64,000 nt of DNA. Source: Papaver somniferum (Eukaryota; Streptophyta; Magnoliopsida; Ranunculales; Papaveraceae). This document shows positions 1-11,040 of this stretch, in pieces; position 1 is the stretch's first letter, and every line of letters begins with the position of its first letter. The notes beneath the pieces are model-generated. The model was not told the DNA's origin, ran no database searches, and worked only from the letters and a program-made list of their open reading frames with translations. Location of the stretch: the NCBI RefSeq assembly GCF_003573695.1, contig NC_039358.1, forward strand, positions 100,192,117-100,256,116. Direction: 5' to 3'. Made by a program: the position numbers and the translations under genes.

Positions 1-1194
1 GAGAAGATCTCAATGATTAGTGTGGGGGAAGATGATCAGGTGGAGATGTTAGCAATGGAGCTGGGTTGTAAAGTTGAGAAGCTACCAATTAAGTATTTGG
101 GATTACCTTTGGGGGCAACAACAAGGTGTTCATCAGTGTGGGATGAAGTTGTGCATAGAATGGAAGTTAAATTGGAAACTTGGAAGAATAAGTTTTTATC
201 CAAAGCTGTAAGGTTGGTATTGATTAAAAGTTGTTTAGCTAGCTTACCAATATACTTTTTGTCTTTAATTCATATGCCTTCTAGTGTTGAATTGAAACTT
301 ACAAGATTGATGAAGAACTTTTTATGTGATTCAAGTGTGGAGAAGAGGAAGATGTGTTGGGTTTCTTGGTTGAAGATTTGTAGGCCAAAGAATCTAGGTG
401 GTTTGGGAATCAAGAATCTGAGATGTATCAGTAAGTCTTCAAAGGCTAAGTGGATATGGAGATACACAAGAGAAAAAAGGGCATTATGGAGAAGTATAGT
501 GCAACAGAAGTTCAATAACAATTCTGAAATTTTAATTTCAAGTGACGATGTAAAACCAGTTGGAAGGAGTGTATGGAAGAATATTCTAAATACTACTTCA
601 TTTTTGCAGAGTCATCTTGATTTTAATTTGAACAATGGTAAGAGTATAAGATTTTGGTTGGACAATTAGACATTTGGGGGTATTCTGAAAGATAGATTTC
701 CAGCAGTATACAAAGCTTGTAGTACTAAGTTGGCTTCAGTGAGTGATATGATTCAAAATGGTTACTTGTATTGTCAATCCAAAAAGAATTTGTCAGTAGC
801 TGAGCAATGGGAGTGGGATATGTTGTGCAATGAAATAGGACCAGTTCATGGTCTTAATGAGAATGAAGATACTGTGGATTTCTTTGGAGGGTTTTCTGTC
901 AGGAAATGTTACCAATTGCAGGTGCAAGATGAGCCATATGTATGTGATTTTAACAAATTTCTTTGGAAGAAGAATGTGCCACCAAAGGTAAGCTTCATGC
1001 TATGGGCTTATTTTCATGATTCATTGCCTACTTTTGATATGTTAAGACACAGAAGAATTGAGGTGCAGAATGAACATTGTTTATTTTGTAACAATGAGAT
1101 TGGAACTGCAGATCATATGTTTTTGCGCTGTGATTATGCTTTTAAGATTTTTGGTCAAAATTCATTAAAGGATTTTTGGTCAAAGTTCACATAA
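1..1194 (+). pseudogene. LINE ORF2 3' fragment (RT C-terminus and zf-RVT)
   Basis: This is the C-terminal half of a plant L1-type LINE ORF2; its frame is already open at the window edge, so the catalytic reverse transcriptase core lies outside. Visible are the post-RT block (KYLGLPLGA, then SKAVRLVLIKSCLASLPIY and a GGLGIKNL stretch) typical of plant LINEs, and from about 900 a zf-RVT-like region with a C-x2-C...H...C arrangement (CLFCNNE, DHMFLRC). One in-frame TAG at 667-669 follows the RFWLDN motif, where a tryptophan codon is usual in this family, so it is probably a TGG-to-TAG change. The frame is the same on both sides, so there is one nonsense mutation and no frameshift. The 3' end and poly-A are not recognisable; the copy is dead. 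Confidence 0.9.
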
Positions 1195-1944
1195 TAATTA
1201 TAATTTTATATGAGTTTCTGTTGAATTTATTTGATTTTTTATCTTCAAATTGAGATAAAATTTTCACTTATCTTGAATCTGTCATTGGGTTTATATTTTT
1301 ATGATGGTTTGGACCGATTTTGGTTTTTTGGGTTGAATTGATTTTATATTCCAACAAATTTTAGATCTGAATTTGAAGTCATGATTGTTTCAGTTTGATT
1401 TATTTCTTGTGTTTAATGATAATTTTGGATCAAGCAGTTACAAGAGATGATGTTTGAGATAAATGCTTGCGACAACTTTCCGAGGAAATAAACTGTATTG
1501 TGTATGGATCATACGGAGAGAATATCCAACAATTATTAAGGAGACATTTTTTTTCAACTATAAACTGAAACATAAATCTCTTCAAAAATATATGTGAGAT
1601 TTGTTGGTGTTGTATTATTATGTGAACTAATCTCCCCAGACTGTTTTGTATAGAAATATGGAAGAGTATAATGAAATCTCAAGAGTAAGGAGCGTATAAT
1701 ATTTGTTGAGCTATGCCAAGGTATATTTACTCTCTTTGACTCATTTTTTTTTGTCACGGTATGTGGTTAGTGCAATGGCAGTTGTGTTTTTAGGTGTTTC
1801 TAAGATGGTTCATGTAATGGTTGTTGGTCTAATTAGGTTCCAGACTTCATTCTGCCTTACCTTATATGGGTGTTAAATTGCAATCTTATTATGAAATGCT
1901 AGTGTTTATCTACCTAAATATGAAACACTCAAGAGTAAATTTAT
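1195..1944. other. AT-rich spacer, no gene seen
   Basis: This stretch follows the LINE fragment and is AT-rich. I find no convincing reading frame, no domain and no clear LINE tail. The few short open frames have no recognisable protein features. Confidence 0.6.
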
Positions 1945-2092
1945 GATGAAACCAATTTTGGTTTCATCTAAATTTGGTGAAACCGATTTTGGTTTCATCT
2001 AATTTTTTTATATTTCTTTTTGAACTTTTATCGGTGAAACCAACGTTGTTGGTGATAAATAATTTTCTATTGAAACAAGTTTGGTTTCATGT
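1945..2092. repeat. Palindromic GATGAAACC array 1
   Basis: A run of short palindromes. The first (1945-1968) has 11-bp arms, GATGAAACCAA and TTGGTTTCATC, around a 2-base centre. The second (about 1977-1999) is a variant with GGTGAAACC. More degenerate copies follow at about 2034 and 2066. The same unit recurs at 2927-3014 and 4174-4262, so three arrays punctuate a 2.3-kb stretch. Confidence 0.8.
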
Positions 2093-2260
2093 GAATTTAA
2101 TTTTAAGAGAGGATGTTATTGGCCTGGGATGGAAATATATACACCACCACAATAGTTCTTAGAAAAACTTTTCAGTCCACAAAGTGAATTTGTGTGAAAT
2201 ATTTTTGAGTTTGTTGTTCTCTGTTGGTATCTATCACAACGTAGTATCTAGATGAGTATA

Positions 2261-2344
2261 CATGGAGCTTTTGTTGCTATCATGGGTAGGCGCAAGTCTG
2301 TTCTTGATTCCGCAGTCTCTTCTCTTCGCTCTCTCGGAATTCAG
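2261..2344 (+). pseudogene. 2,4-dienoyl-CoA reductase exon fragment (peroxisomal SDR)
   Basis: The 28 codons from CAT at 2261 read HGAFVAIMGRRK followed by VLDSAVSSLRSLGIQ. This matches my memory of plant peroxisomal 2,4-dienoyl-CoA reductases (SDR family, Arabidopsis At3g12800 type), in the stretch after the glycine-rich NADP-binding loop where the GRR arginines bind NADP. The match ends at CAG 2342-2344, directly followed by a consensus donor GTAAAT, which agrees with the intron position I recall after LGIQ. Upstream, the expected dinucleotide-binding motif is absent, and the next exon (GDVRKQED region) is not found downstream. It is therefore a one-exon fragment, not a gene. The normal enzyme helps degrade unsaturated fatty acids in peroxisomes. 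Confidence 0.8.
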
Positions 2345-3443
2345 GTAAATTGGACCAATTCTTAATTAATGTTTTGATTTCCAATTTTATCTTCAATATG
2401 TATTGTTATTATTTGTATGGCAAACTTGTAGAAATGAAATGAATGATTTTTATAAGATTAAGAACCCATATTTCCTTTTTTTCAATTCATGTTGTTACTA
2501 GTGGATTTCACTGAATTCAACTTCATTTTCAATAGAATTACCTTTAATTTTTTTGTTACTTGCTAGTGTGTGTGAACTGATCTCAGCAACAACAGTGTAA
2601 CTTAACAAGTTAATATCATTAATTTGCTTTAATCTTCGTTAATTAAGATGATCTGATCTCAACAACAACAGTTTAACTTAACAAGTCGGAGTCTTACGTA
2701 CTCGCACTACAATGAATTACCATGGTAATTTTACCTTATTTTGCCTGTATGACTTACCTTTGGGCCTTGGATATAATGAATGAATTGAATGACCCTGTTA
2801 TGAATATTGAGACCTCTGTGTGTCCATGCCTTACAACATTTATGCGAGTTTCAAGTTTTTTTTATAAGCCAACACAGGTTATTGATATTGGTGTGGTCAA
2901 ATAGAATGAATCATGGTTTATATCTGACGAAACCAATTATGATTTCATCTTATTTATGATGAAACCAAAATTGGTTTCATCGAATTTATAATGAAACCAA
3001 AATTGGTTCCATCTAATATTATTCTTACTTAAATTGAATTTTTTGTTTATGAGTTTGAATTGTTGTTGTGTTTGATATCTGTGGATTAGGATTTACAATG
3101 CTAGTTGTGATGGAGATTATGTGCTCTGAATAAAACAAGTGGATTAGGATTTACAATTATATCTGTGGATTAGGATTTACAATGCTAGATGTGAATCAAA
3201 GAAGTGGTATTTGTGTTTACATTAATTCTGAAACATAAAAAGTTGAGTTACAAAATGTTGTTGGTGGGTGCTTTACAGAATGTTATGAAACTGAATGTGA
3301 TAATGTTTAGGTAGTTGTGTGGTTTGAATTCTAGCTGTAACAAATGATGTTGTTGAGGTTTGAATGAAATTTTTGTTTCATCTAATATGTGTTTTTTTTT
3401 CTCTAGATTTTATGTCGACAAAACCAACTTGTTGGTATTTCAG
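2345..3443 (+). other. Intron-like spacer between two captured gene fragments
   Basis: It begins with a splice donor (GTAAAT at 2345) belonging to the dienoyl-CoA reductase fragment and ends with a pyrimidine-rich acceptor (TTGGTATTTCAG at 3432-3443) belonging to the SPIRAL1-like fragment. Inside are palindromic array 2 and short direct repeats of GTGGATTAGGATTTACAAT near 3085, 3140 and 3170. No coding sequence is recognisable. The two ends come from unrelated genes, so this is a composite, not an inherited intron. Confidence 0.5.
2927..3014. repeat. Palindromic GATGAAACC array 2
   Basis: Three adjacent inverted-repeat units of about 25-30 bp, each a GATGAAACC arm, a short A/T centre and a GGTTTCATC arm, ending in CATCTAAT as in arrays 1 and 3. 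The array lies between the two gene fragments. Confidence 0.8.
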
Positions 3444-3724
3444 ATAAATGGGTCGTGGAGTCAGGTATGGAGGAGGTCATAGTTTTTAGGATATCTCTTT
3501 GTTGCTCCTGAGAAACCAAAACCATCTGCACCTGTTGCACTTGCTGCTGCTTCAACTGCTTTTGCTACTCATACCCCCCAAATAAAAATGTACATGCAGT
3601 TAACAAGTCTCCCCCTTCTCCCCCAGTGTATAAAGATAAGATGGGTCCATCAGGAGTAGTGCAAGGTCCTCTAGCCAATAAATACTATCGCGCTAATGGC
3701 CAAAACACTGGCAAATTCATCACT
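3444..3724 (+). pseudogene. SPIRAL1-like (SP1L) gene fragment
   Basis: After an AG acceptor (3442-3443) comes ATG at 3448 reading MGRGVRYGGGHS, close to the MGRGVS-GGGQSSLGYLFG N-terminus that defines the SPIRAL1/SP1L family, small plant proteins that bind cortical microtubules and control anisotropic cell growth. Frame 1 stops at TAG 3487-3489, but a one-base shift restores GYLF, then EKPKPSAPVA and an alanine-rich linker. A second shift near 3590 restores the conserved C-terminal part, NKYYRANGQNTGKFIT (family: NNY-RADGQNTGNFIT). The fragment ends at a donor GTGAGT (3725), at the intron position I recall for this family. The last exon (DRPSTKVHAAPGGGSSLGYLFG type) is missing downstream. Two frameshifts plus a missing exon make it a pseudogene. 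Confidence 0.85.
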
Positions 3725-4173
3725 GTGAGTTTTTAGCTAAGATCTGCACAATTTCATCCATCTTGTCTCATTCTTAGACTATGACTAATATATATGCGAA
3801 ACAACACATCTATGCACAGTCTTGGATGAGCCGTTCAAGTTTCATTGTTAATCGATGCTCTGCCTAGCTTCGATATATTTTTATCTTGTATATTTTTGTT
3901 ATGCTGCATCTGCATATCTACAATTTTGTTTCTATTTTGAATGGATTTCTTAGATTTTTGTGGTTACAATAGTTGCTTGTATAAGCTTTTCCTGAAACAA
4001 GATAGATCTTCGATTAAGGTTCACTTTATTTAGTTGTGTTTCATCCGTTGGTGTTTCGAAGCTTTGTGAAATAACATTTAGGCATGCCATGTCAATCATG
4101 ACATTTCAATGTTGTCTTTCTATCAATGAACATGTATAATAGTTCTTATAATTTTTCTTGCAGTTGAATTCTC
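3725..4173. other. Spacer, former SP1L intron sequence likely
   Basis: It starts with the GTGAGT donor of the SPIRAL1-like fragment. An acceptor-like TTTTTCTTGCAG lies at about 4151-4162, but what follows is palindromic array 3, not the missing SP1L exon. No coding sequence seen. Confidence 0.5.
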
Positions 4174-4262
4174 ACGGAACCAATTATGGTTTCATCTTAT
4201 TTTACGATGAAACCAAAATCTGTTTCATCGTATTAATGATGAAACCAAAATCGGTGTCATCT
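4174..4262. repeat. Palindromic GATGAAACC array 3
   Basis: Three units of the GATGAAACC...GGTTTCATC palindrome, again ending in CATCTAAT. It forms the right border of the gene-fragment region and abuts the G-rich tract. Confidence 0.8.
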
Positions 4263-4267
4263 AATTT

Positions 4268-5035
4268 TTGGTCGGTGGTGGTGGTGGGCGGTCGTGGTGC
4301 TGGTGGCGGTGGGGCAGGTGTTGGCGGTGGTGCTGGTTTTGGTCGGTGGTGGTCAGCGATGTTGGTTATCGGCGGTGGTCGATAGTGGTGGTGCTGGCTG
4401 GTGGCGGTGGATGGCGCGGTGGTTGTGGTGGTGCGGTGGCGGTGGTGGCAGATGGTGGTGTGGTAGCGATGGTGGCGGACGGTGGTGATGGTGGACGGTG
4501 GCGGTGGTGGACGGCGGTGGTGGTGGTGGTGGTGGGCGGGGGCGATGGAGGTGGTGGTGCGGTGGTGGTGGTCGGGGGTGGCGGGGTGTAATGGCGGTGG
4601 TGGTGGCAGATGGTGGTGGTGATGCGGTGGGGGTGGTCGGAGGTGGTGGTGTAGTGGCGGTGGTGGCAGATGGTGGTGGTGGTGCGGTGGCACGGTGGCG
4701 GATAGTGGTGGTGGCGGTCGGCGGTGGTGGCGGTGGTGGCGGTGGTGTGGCGGTGGTGGTGGCGCGGTGACGATGGTGGTGGAGGTGCGATGGTGGTGGT
4801 CGGAGGTGGTGGTTTAGTGGCGGTGGTGGTGCAGTGGCGATGGGGAGGTGGAGGTGGTGGTGCGGTGGCGATGGTGGTGGAGGTGCAGTGGCGGTGATCG
4901 GAGGTGGTGGTTGGCAGCGATGGTGGTCAGTAGTGGTGGCGCGGTGGCAATGGTGGTGGAGGTGCGGTGGTGGTGGTTGGTGGGCGATGGTGGTCTGTGA
5001 TGGTGGCACGATGGTGTGTTTTTGTTGGTGGCAAT
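4268..5035 (+). repeat. G-rich GGT/GGC low-complexity tract
   Basis: About 770 bp of imperfect GGTGGTGGC-type repeats with extreme strand asymmetry: the plus strand has runs of GG every third base and very little C. All six frames are open in places (poly-Gly/Val/Trp one way, poly-His/Pro the other) only because of the repeat, so these are not genes. Dense GG and GGG runs give G-quadruplex potential. At the right end, the motif TTTTTGTTGGTGGCAAT is directly repeated (about 5019 and 5065). Confidence 0.9.
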
Positions 5036-6430
5036 TATAAAATTAAAGGTGGGGTTGATTTTTGTTTTTGTTGGTGGCAATTTAAGGGTTAAATATTCTA
5101 ACCTAATTAATGTGGGTAACCACCCATCTTCATCATCTTCCCCTGGTTCAATACTAAACTCACCTTCATTATCATCTTCCGCATCAATTATGAAGTATGG
5201 TTATTGTCGAAATAAGATTCCATCATGACTATGGAAGTTCTATACCATTGCAATGCCAAAAATTAATAGGGTTCTATTTGGGCCGAATCTTAGAAATCTT
5301 GGTGACCCAGTGTTGTATTGCTTTTAACTTGCTCACATTCGCATAAATTATAGCTACAGATGAAGTTATCAAGGGAGTTGCCTCAAAATTAGTTGATCTA
5401 TTTGGATACCAATACGAATTATTAGAACGCTAATTTAGTTGGTTCTTGTAACTGAATCTCGACATGCTAGATTTCTTTCATGAAACAAACGGCATAAAAA
5501 ATTAACTTTTTGAATTTAATCATTGGAGACGCAATACAAATTAGCACAACTTCATTCAATCAAGATACGTGTCGAACGTGATTATCTTTTCTTATGTTGG
5601 ATCGATATCAATGATTTTCATGTTACAAAGTATGGCAGGCAATTGAACCTCCGCATGCATTTAGGAAGAGGATGACGGTAGGTTTGATTACCCGTGTATC
5701 AATTAGGTTAATCAATATTTAAATTTTAATGATAGAATTGCATTTAACTTAATGTGGGTTGCATTTAGTCACTGCCTTATATAAAATTAAATTGAATTGT
5801 TAAGTTTTCATCACATAAGACGTTATAAGAATCCCTTTAATATTAGAGTATCCCAATAGAGGGTGGAGGTTTTATTTTCCAAAAATACATTATATGAATC
5901 GCACAATAACAACTCTTTGACAGCTGATCCTAAGTGGCATCCATAGTGGCCAGGAGTGGTGTTTTTTCTCTTCAACCATGTCATATGTAAGATTGTAACT
6001 AATTCTGCTCTACCACTTTCCCTTTCTAGATTAAAACTCGTCGCATATCTGATATACATTAAAGTCAAAATAGTTTCAGTCTCCTCACTTTATTCTTCAG
6101 AATTCTTGTTTTTGTAGACCTTCAATATAGATATTTTCTCGATCGATTTGAAGTGGAAATGTCGAATATTGGATGATATATCTTTCACCTTAATTTTACA
6201 AGTGTTTACTTCATGAAAAATCAAATAAGACACTGTGAAGATTGTCTTCTCTTTTTCAAACCTTCTATTATACCTAGGGTAATTAATTTGCAATTGTAAT
6301 TTTTAATTTAAAGATTGTAAAATTTAATAAAGAGAATAATTGGGTTGAAGAAATTCATAGAAATTTACTAGATTGATTTCTTGAGAAATTTAGAGATTCA
6401 TTTTTTTAATCATCACAATAGATCTAAACT
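5036..6430. other. AT-rich spacer, no gene seen
   Basis: This is unique-looking AT-rich sequence between the G-rich tract and the first family B LTR. Short open frames exist, but none has family features, codon bias or a plausible start context. Confidence 0.6.
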
Positions 6431-6936
6431 TGTTAGAGCATTGCTCGGTTGAACCCACCAAACGTTGGTATGTCAAATTTGGTTATCATATTCTAGTGCC
6501 AAACTCAGATAGAGTCGCTTGATTAAATGTACTAGAGTCAACTTCGTATAGGTTACACTAGAAAATCTAGTAATGTTGAGACATACAAGTATTACTCTGA
6601 AGACCTGAATATCGTGAGGACGTATCTACAATGAAGACATCATCCTTCCACCTGAGGTATAGTGATACTGACTTGACTTGTTTTCATTCCTATCGTTGCT
6701 TTCAAGTCGTTTAAGATTGAGAACATAACATGTGAGGTTATATTTAATACTCTAGTATTAGACTTAGTCATTTTATTATGATCAAAGTGTCAAGGATGAA
6801 TATCTGATTACGAAGTATAACGTTTATCTTTTGAACTTCGTAAATGTGACATCGACATAATCTATGCAATTCGTTACTTGATTGTATATTGGATATAGGT
6901 GTGATTTCATTCTAGGAAACTATGTTTAAAGGAAGT
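6431..6936 (+). mobile_element. Family B LTR, 5' part
   Basis: It begins TGTTAGAGCATTGCTCGG, the same ten-base start as family A LTRs, but then differs from family A. It matches the copy that starts at 6937 throughout and breaks off at TTTAAAGGAAGT. The second copy carries the same TTTAAAGGAAGT followed by ACATTC, so copy 2 inserted here; GAAGT would be the 5-bp target duplication. No polypurine tract lies upstream of 6431. Confidence 0.75.
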
Positions 6937-7519
6937 TGTTAGAGCATAGCTCGGTTGAACTCACCAAGCGTTGGTATGTCAAGTTTGGTTGTCATATTTT
7001 AGTATCAAAACTCATCTAGAGTCGCTTGATTAAATACTAGAGTCAACTTCGTTTAGGTTAGACTAGAAAGTCTAGAAATGTTGAGACATACAAGTATTAC
7101 TCTGGAGACCTAAAGAATGCGAAGAAGTAATGAACTACAACGACGACATCATCCTTCCACTCGAGGTTAGTAATACTGACTTGAACTTGTTTCATTCCTA
7201 ATGTATCTTTCATGTCGTACTTATTGAAAACATAACTGCGAAGCTGTATATATTGTAAATTATACTCTAGTGATGTGACATGGTCATAATAGTACAACGC
7301 TTATCTTTTGAACTTCATAGATATGACATAGACATAATCTTGTATATATTGTTATGATTATGTGTATGGGTTATGGTGAAGATTTCATCCTATAAAACAA
7401 TGTTTTACATTTGTTTAAAGGAAGTACATTCATGAACTTGTTTTGCGAATCGAATGGGAAATCAATAGGACTATTGGTCTTGTTATTCATTGCATATCTT
7501 TGGATGACCAATATGTGTC

Positions 7520-7935
7520 AGTTGGTAGAACCGATCTTAACTCAAGTTATGTATCTTGGTATAACCGATCACAATGCCTAGACTTATGAGTTAGTATGAC
7601 GGGTGTTGATAATTGGTGTAACCGATCCTAAGTAATCACCATGTTATGGTATGATTGGTCCTGGTAACTGGTGTAACCGATCCTAAGTAATCACCATGTG
7701 ATGATATGATCGATCCTTGTAATTGATGTGACCGATCCTAGTAATTGGTGCGATCGATCATAAGAGTTGTGTGACCGATCCTTGTAATTGGTGTAACCGG
7801 TCCTGGTAGCTGGAGTGACCGATCACATGTAGGTATCATATTTAGGTATAACCGATCTGAACCTATGTATGTGACTTGGAAGGACCGATCACAACTAACC
7901 ATTGTGATTTGGTATAACCAATCACATGGTAGTCT
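7520..7935 (+). repeat. ACCGATC motif array in family B U3
   Basis: About nine exact ACCGATC copies plus variants (ATCGATC, ACCGGTC, ACCAATC) recur every 20-50 bp, often inside TTGGTGTAACCGATCC. One longer block (TAAGTAATCACCATG) occurs twice. It lies 0.6-1.0 kb into the LTR, upstream of the TATA box, as expected for a U3 enhancer array. Confidence 0.8.
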
Positions 7936-8374
7936 TGGAATACTGGCAAACCAATTCTAAACTTGTATATAAATGTGGTATAACAGATTCCAAGAAAGCA
8001 AATCCATGTAAATATGATATAAGGATTTGCAGTGAAAAGATGTCAACATACTTTGAACACGAGCAGTAACTCTTATCATTTATTGTTCAAAGATATTCCT
8101 TGGTGCTCAAGGTGATCATATGCCGAAATAAATTAAGAATCTTTTAATTAAGGTTTTTGATTTTATATGCATTAATTACCAGCAATTAATGCATAGCTCT
8201 AGAAAATAAAAATTAGAATTGTGCATTTACTAATTGGAGATTTTTTATTAAGAGATTTTGGAAATATTGAACAAGCATTTATTGGAATTAGGAAAACCGA
8301 TTTTTTTCATTTATTGCATATCTTGAGAATATTTTCAGTTTTGGAAATTCCTTGGTGTCCAAACATCCTTGATC

Positions 8375-8382
8375 TATAAATA
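8375..8382 (+). promoter_or_regulatory. TATA box, family B LTR
   Basis: TATAAATA, placed between the U3 motif array and the U5-like part of the LTR. Confidence 0.6.
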
Positions 8383-8677
8383 CCTAAGTTTTCATTTCTA
8401 ACAAACTATCCTAAGAGCCAGGCAAACTTCATTTTTTGTTGTTTCTGGTGGAGCCGTATATTCGGAGAGCAAAGTATCATAATTAGGTGAAATCTCTTAC
8501 GACCGCTCGTTTAAAGACTTCTGTGGGATCAAGAAGCTCTACGAGTACCGTTGGTGGGAAACTAGATAATTGCAGTGTTATTAGTTTTCAGTTTGATTTG
8601 ATTGACTAACGGTTGTTGAAACTTTGATTGCACCTAGTTTGTTTATGCTTGAGAATCGTCTCTTCTGATATAAGATT

Positions 8678-11039
8678 TGTTAGAGCACTGCTTGGTCGAA
8701 CTCGCATGCGTTGCTATCTCAAGCATGTTTATCAATGTTAGTGATCAAAACTATAAGTTTTGATTTCTAGTCTACTATAGCTAAGTCTCAGACTAGGATA
8801 GAAATGTAGTTGAGCTCAAGAACTCCATGGCGATCATCATACAAGACGAAGAACTACTCAAGGAACTGGTGGAACTTCATCGACTAAAAGGTATGTGGAG
8901 ACTTGAACTTATCTATCACTCAAAAGTATATCTACTTTATCTCCTATCTTGAGACAAAAGTCGTTTTGCTATATAGACTTTGATTATACACATTTGTTAT
9001 TTCGAGCCGAGTTTATCTCACTTATATGTTTCTAGAAATATGTGTTGGTAATCTTTCGCTTTGGCCAAGTTCATATTTACCTAGTGATAAAAGTCATATT
9101 ATGTTTCAATCACTTGAAAATGGCTTTGACGAAAAATGGTTTGTGAATAACAACTATATAACGTCCTCTAAGAATGTTTCAATGATTGAAATGAGAGTTT
9201 AGATTATATAACCATTGTTGGATATAAGCATTGTGTGGAAACACATACATATATAAGTCCTTATTCCTTGAACCAAAGTATGTGTACTTTGTTGCTCAGG
9301 AAAACCGGAACAGAGTCCACGAACCCAGTCCGCGTACTGTCGGAGGTTCTCTTCCCGAGAAAATCTGCTGGAGTTTGTGAACTATTTACAAACTTATTCC
9401 GGGTACTTAAGTCCCCGTACCTAGTCCGCTTACTTAGTTGGTTATTTTCTAAAAACGATTATTCATGAACTTATACTTATATTAACTAAGGAATGCAAGT
9501 TTGCAAACCGTGGCTATAAAGTTCATGAATCGATTCGAGTGAATCAAATCGGTTTCGCTTCAATTGTGTCTTGTATACTTCTATAAGATCTAAACAATTG
9601 AAAAACTCTCTAACTAGTTCATTTGAGTCATTTGTACTAGTTATGGTAAAGAAGAATATGGTTGATATGAAAGTGCTCATATGGCTAACCATTTGGTTAA
9701 CTACTGTTGAACCAACGGATGTACATGTTTGGGTAGGGTTACACAAACCTAAAACGTGCATTTCATTTGTGTGTAACAAGCTAAGTTTTCGATTTAACGG
9801 TTGAAGATATTAGATTGATTCTAATCAGGTTTTCATCTAACGGTGAATATTGAATGCTTTGTTACTAAGCTAACATTGATTGCCAACCCTGATTTAAAAG
9901 ACCATATAAAGGAGAACTCTAGAAACTGGGAAACCTAATCCCCACACCTCCTGTATGATACTATTTGTATAAGCTAGAGTTGATTCTCCTTTAACCTTAG
10001 GTTTCTACCAAGACCCTGTAAGTTAACGACTTGAAGACTTCATTGGGATTGTGAAGCCAGACCGATACTACTTTCTTTAGTTGTGTGATCTGATCTTGTT
10101 GTTTCTATCATATTGAGTACAATCGTAACGATTGGCTTGAGATTGATATCTCCGATGGGCATGATATAAAAGTAATCACAAACATCTTCGTCTCATCGTT
10201 TGTGGTTCCACAATATCTTCTTTCGCCGCGTTGATTAAGATTATTGTGAGGTGATTGATAATACTAGGTTGTTCTTCAAGAATATAAGTCCGGGTTATCA
10301 ATTGGTTTCTGTTCACCTTGATTTATCAAAAGACGGAACAAAACTCGTAGGTATTTCTGTGGGAGACAGATTTATCTATTACCGTAGACTTTTCTGTGTG
10401 ATACAGATTTGTTTATTAAAGTCTTCGACTTTGGGTCGTAACAACTCTTGGTTATGGGTGAGATCAGCTAAGGGAATCAAGTGCGTAGTATCCTGCTGGG
10501 ATCAGAGACGTAAGGAGCGCAACTGTACCTTGGATCAGTGTGAGATTGATTGTGGTTCAACTACAGTCCAGACCGAAGTTAGTTTGTAGTAGGCTAGTGT
10601 CTATAGCGGCGTAATACAGTGTGTGTTCAATCTGGACTAGGTCCCAGGGTTTTTCTGCATTTGCGGTTTCCTCGTTAACAAAACTTCTGGTGTCTGTGTT
10701 ATTTCTTTTACGCATTATATTTTGTTATATAATTGAAATATCACAGGTTGTGCGTTTGAATCAATCAATTGGGAAATCCGACCTTTGGTTGTTGATTGAA
10801 ATTGATTGATCCTTGAACATTGGTATTTGGTACCGTTCAAGTGATTTCTCTTGTATTCAATTAGACTCGCAGATTTCTATTTGCTTGAGTAAGAATTGAA
10901 TCTAGAAAGAGAGATATAACTCTTTGATATACTTTATTATGATTGAGTCTAGCTGATTCTCTTGAAAGTATATTGGAGTTAGTCCATACAGATTTCTAAT
11001 CGAAATATTGGGTGTGGTTGTTGTACCCCCGCTTTTTCA
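8678..11039 (+). mobile_element. Element 1 5' LTR (family A, Copia)
   Basis: A 2,362-bp LTR with TG...CA ends (TGTTAGAGCAC...GCTTTTTCA), followed one base later by a primer-binding site. It has degenerate copies of the GTCCGCGAAC motif at about 9310-9430, a TATA box at 9905, and the shared family A U5 block with GACTTCATTGGGATTGTGAAGCC. It is inserted in a family B LTR. Open frames inside it (for example at 10251) are LTR sequence shared by other copies and carry stops there, so they are not genes. The 3' LTR of this element is not in the window. Confidence 0.9.
9905..9910 (+). promoter_or_regulatory. TATA box, element 1 LTR
   Basis: TATAAA in the context CATATAAAGGAGA. Equivalent boxes occur in the other plus-strand family A LTRs at 29011, 44693 and 62957, always followed by GGAGA/GGGGACATCTAG. 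Confidence 0.7.
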
Positions 11040-11040
11040 A

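Larger units (their letters stand above)
6937..8677 (+). mobile_element. Family B LTR, second copy, cut by element 1
   Basis: A longer family B LTR starting TGTTAGAGCATAGCTCGG. It carries an array of ACCGATC motifs (7520-7935), a TATA box (8375), and a U5-like part (GACTTCTGTGGGATCAAGAAGC) that parallels GACTTCATTGGGATTGTGAAGC in family A. Its 3' end is missing because element 1 inserted at 8678. Families A and B are thus related Copia-type LTR lineages with diverged U3 regions. Confidence 0.7.

Noticed and set aside
4202..5080. Long open frames on both strands (Gly/Val/Trp-rich and His/Pro-rich)
   Set aside because: They arise from the GGT/GGC repeat, which leaves several frames open at once; no complex sequence or start context supports a protein.
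5823..6293. Minus-strand open frames in the AT-rich spacer
   Set aside because: Short, no recognisable motifs and no flanking gene structure.
7520..7935. CRISPR-like array
   Set aside because: The repeated word is only 7-15 bp, spacing is irregular and the context is a plant LTR.
10251..10589. 112-codon open frame in the element 1 LTR
   Set aside because: Lies in LTR sequence repeated in all family A copies, where the frame is not kept; it is by-product coding.
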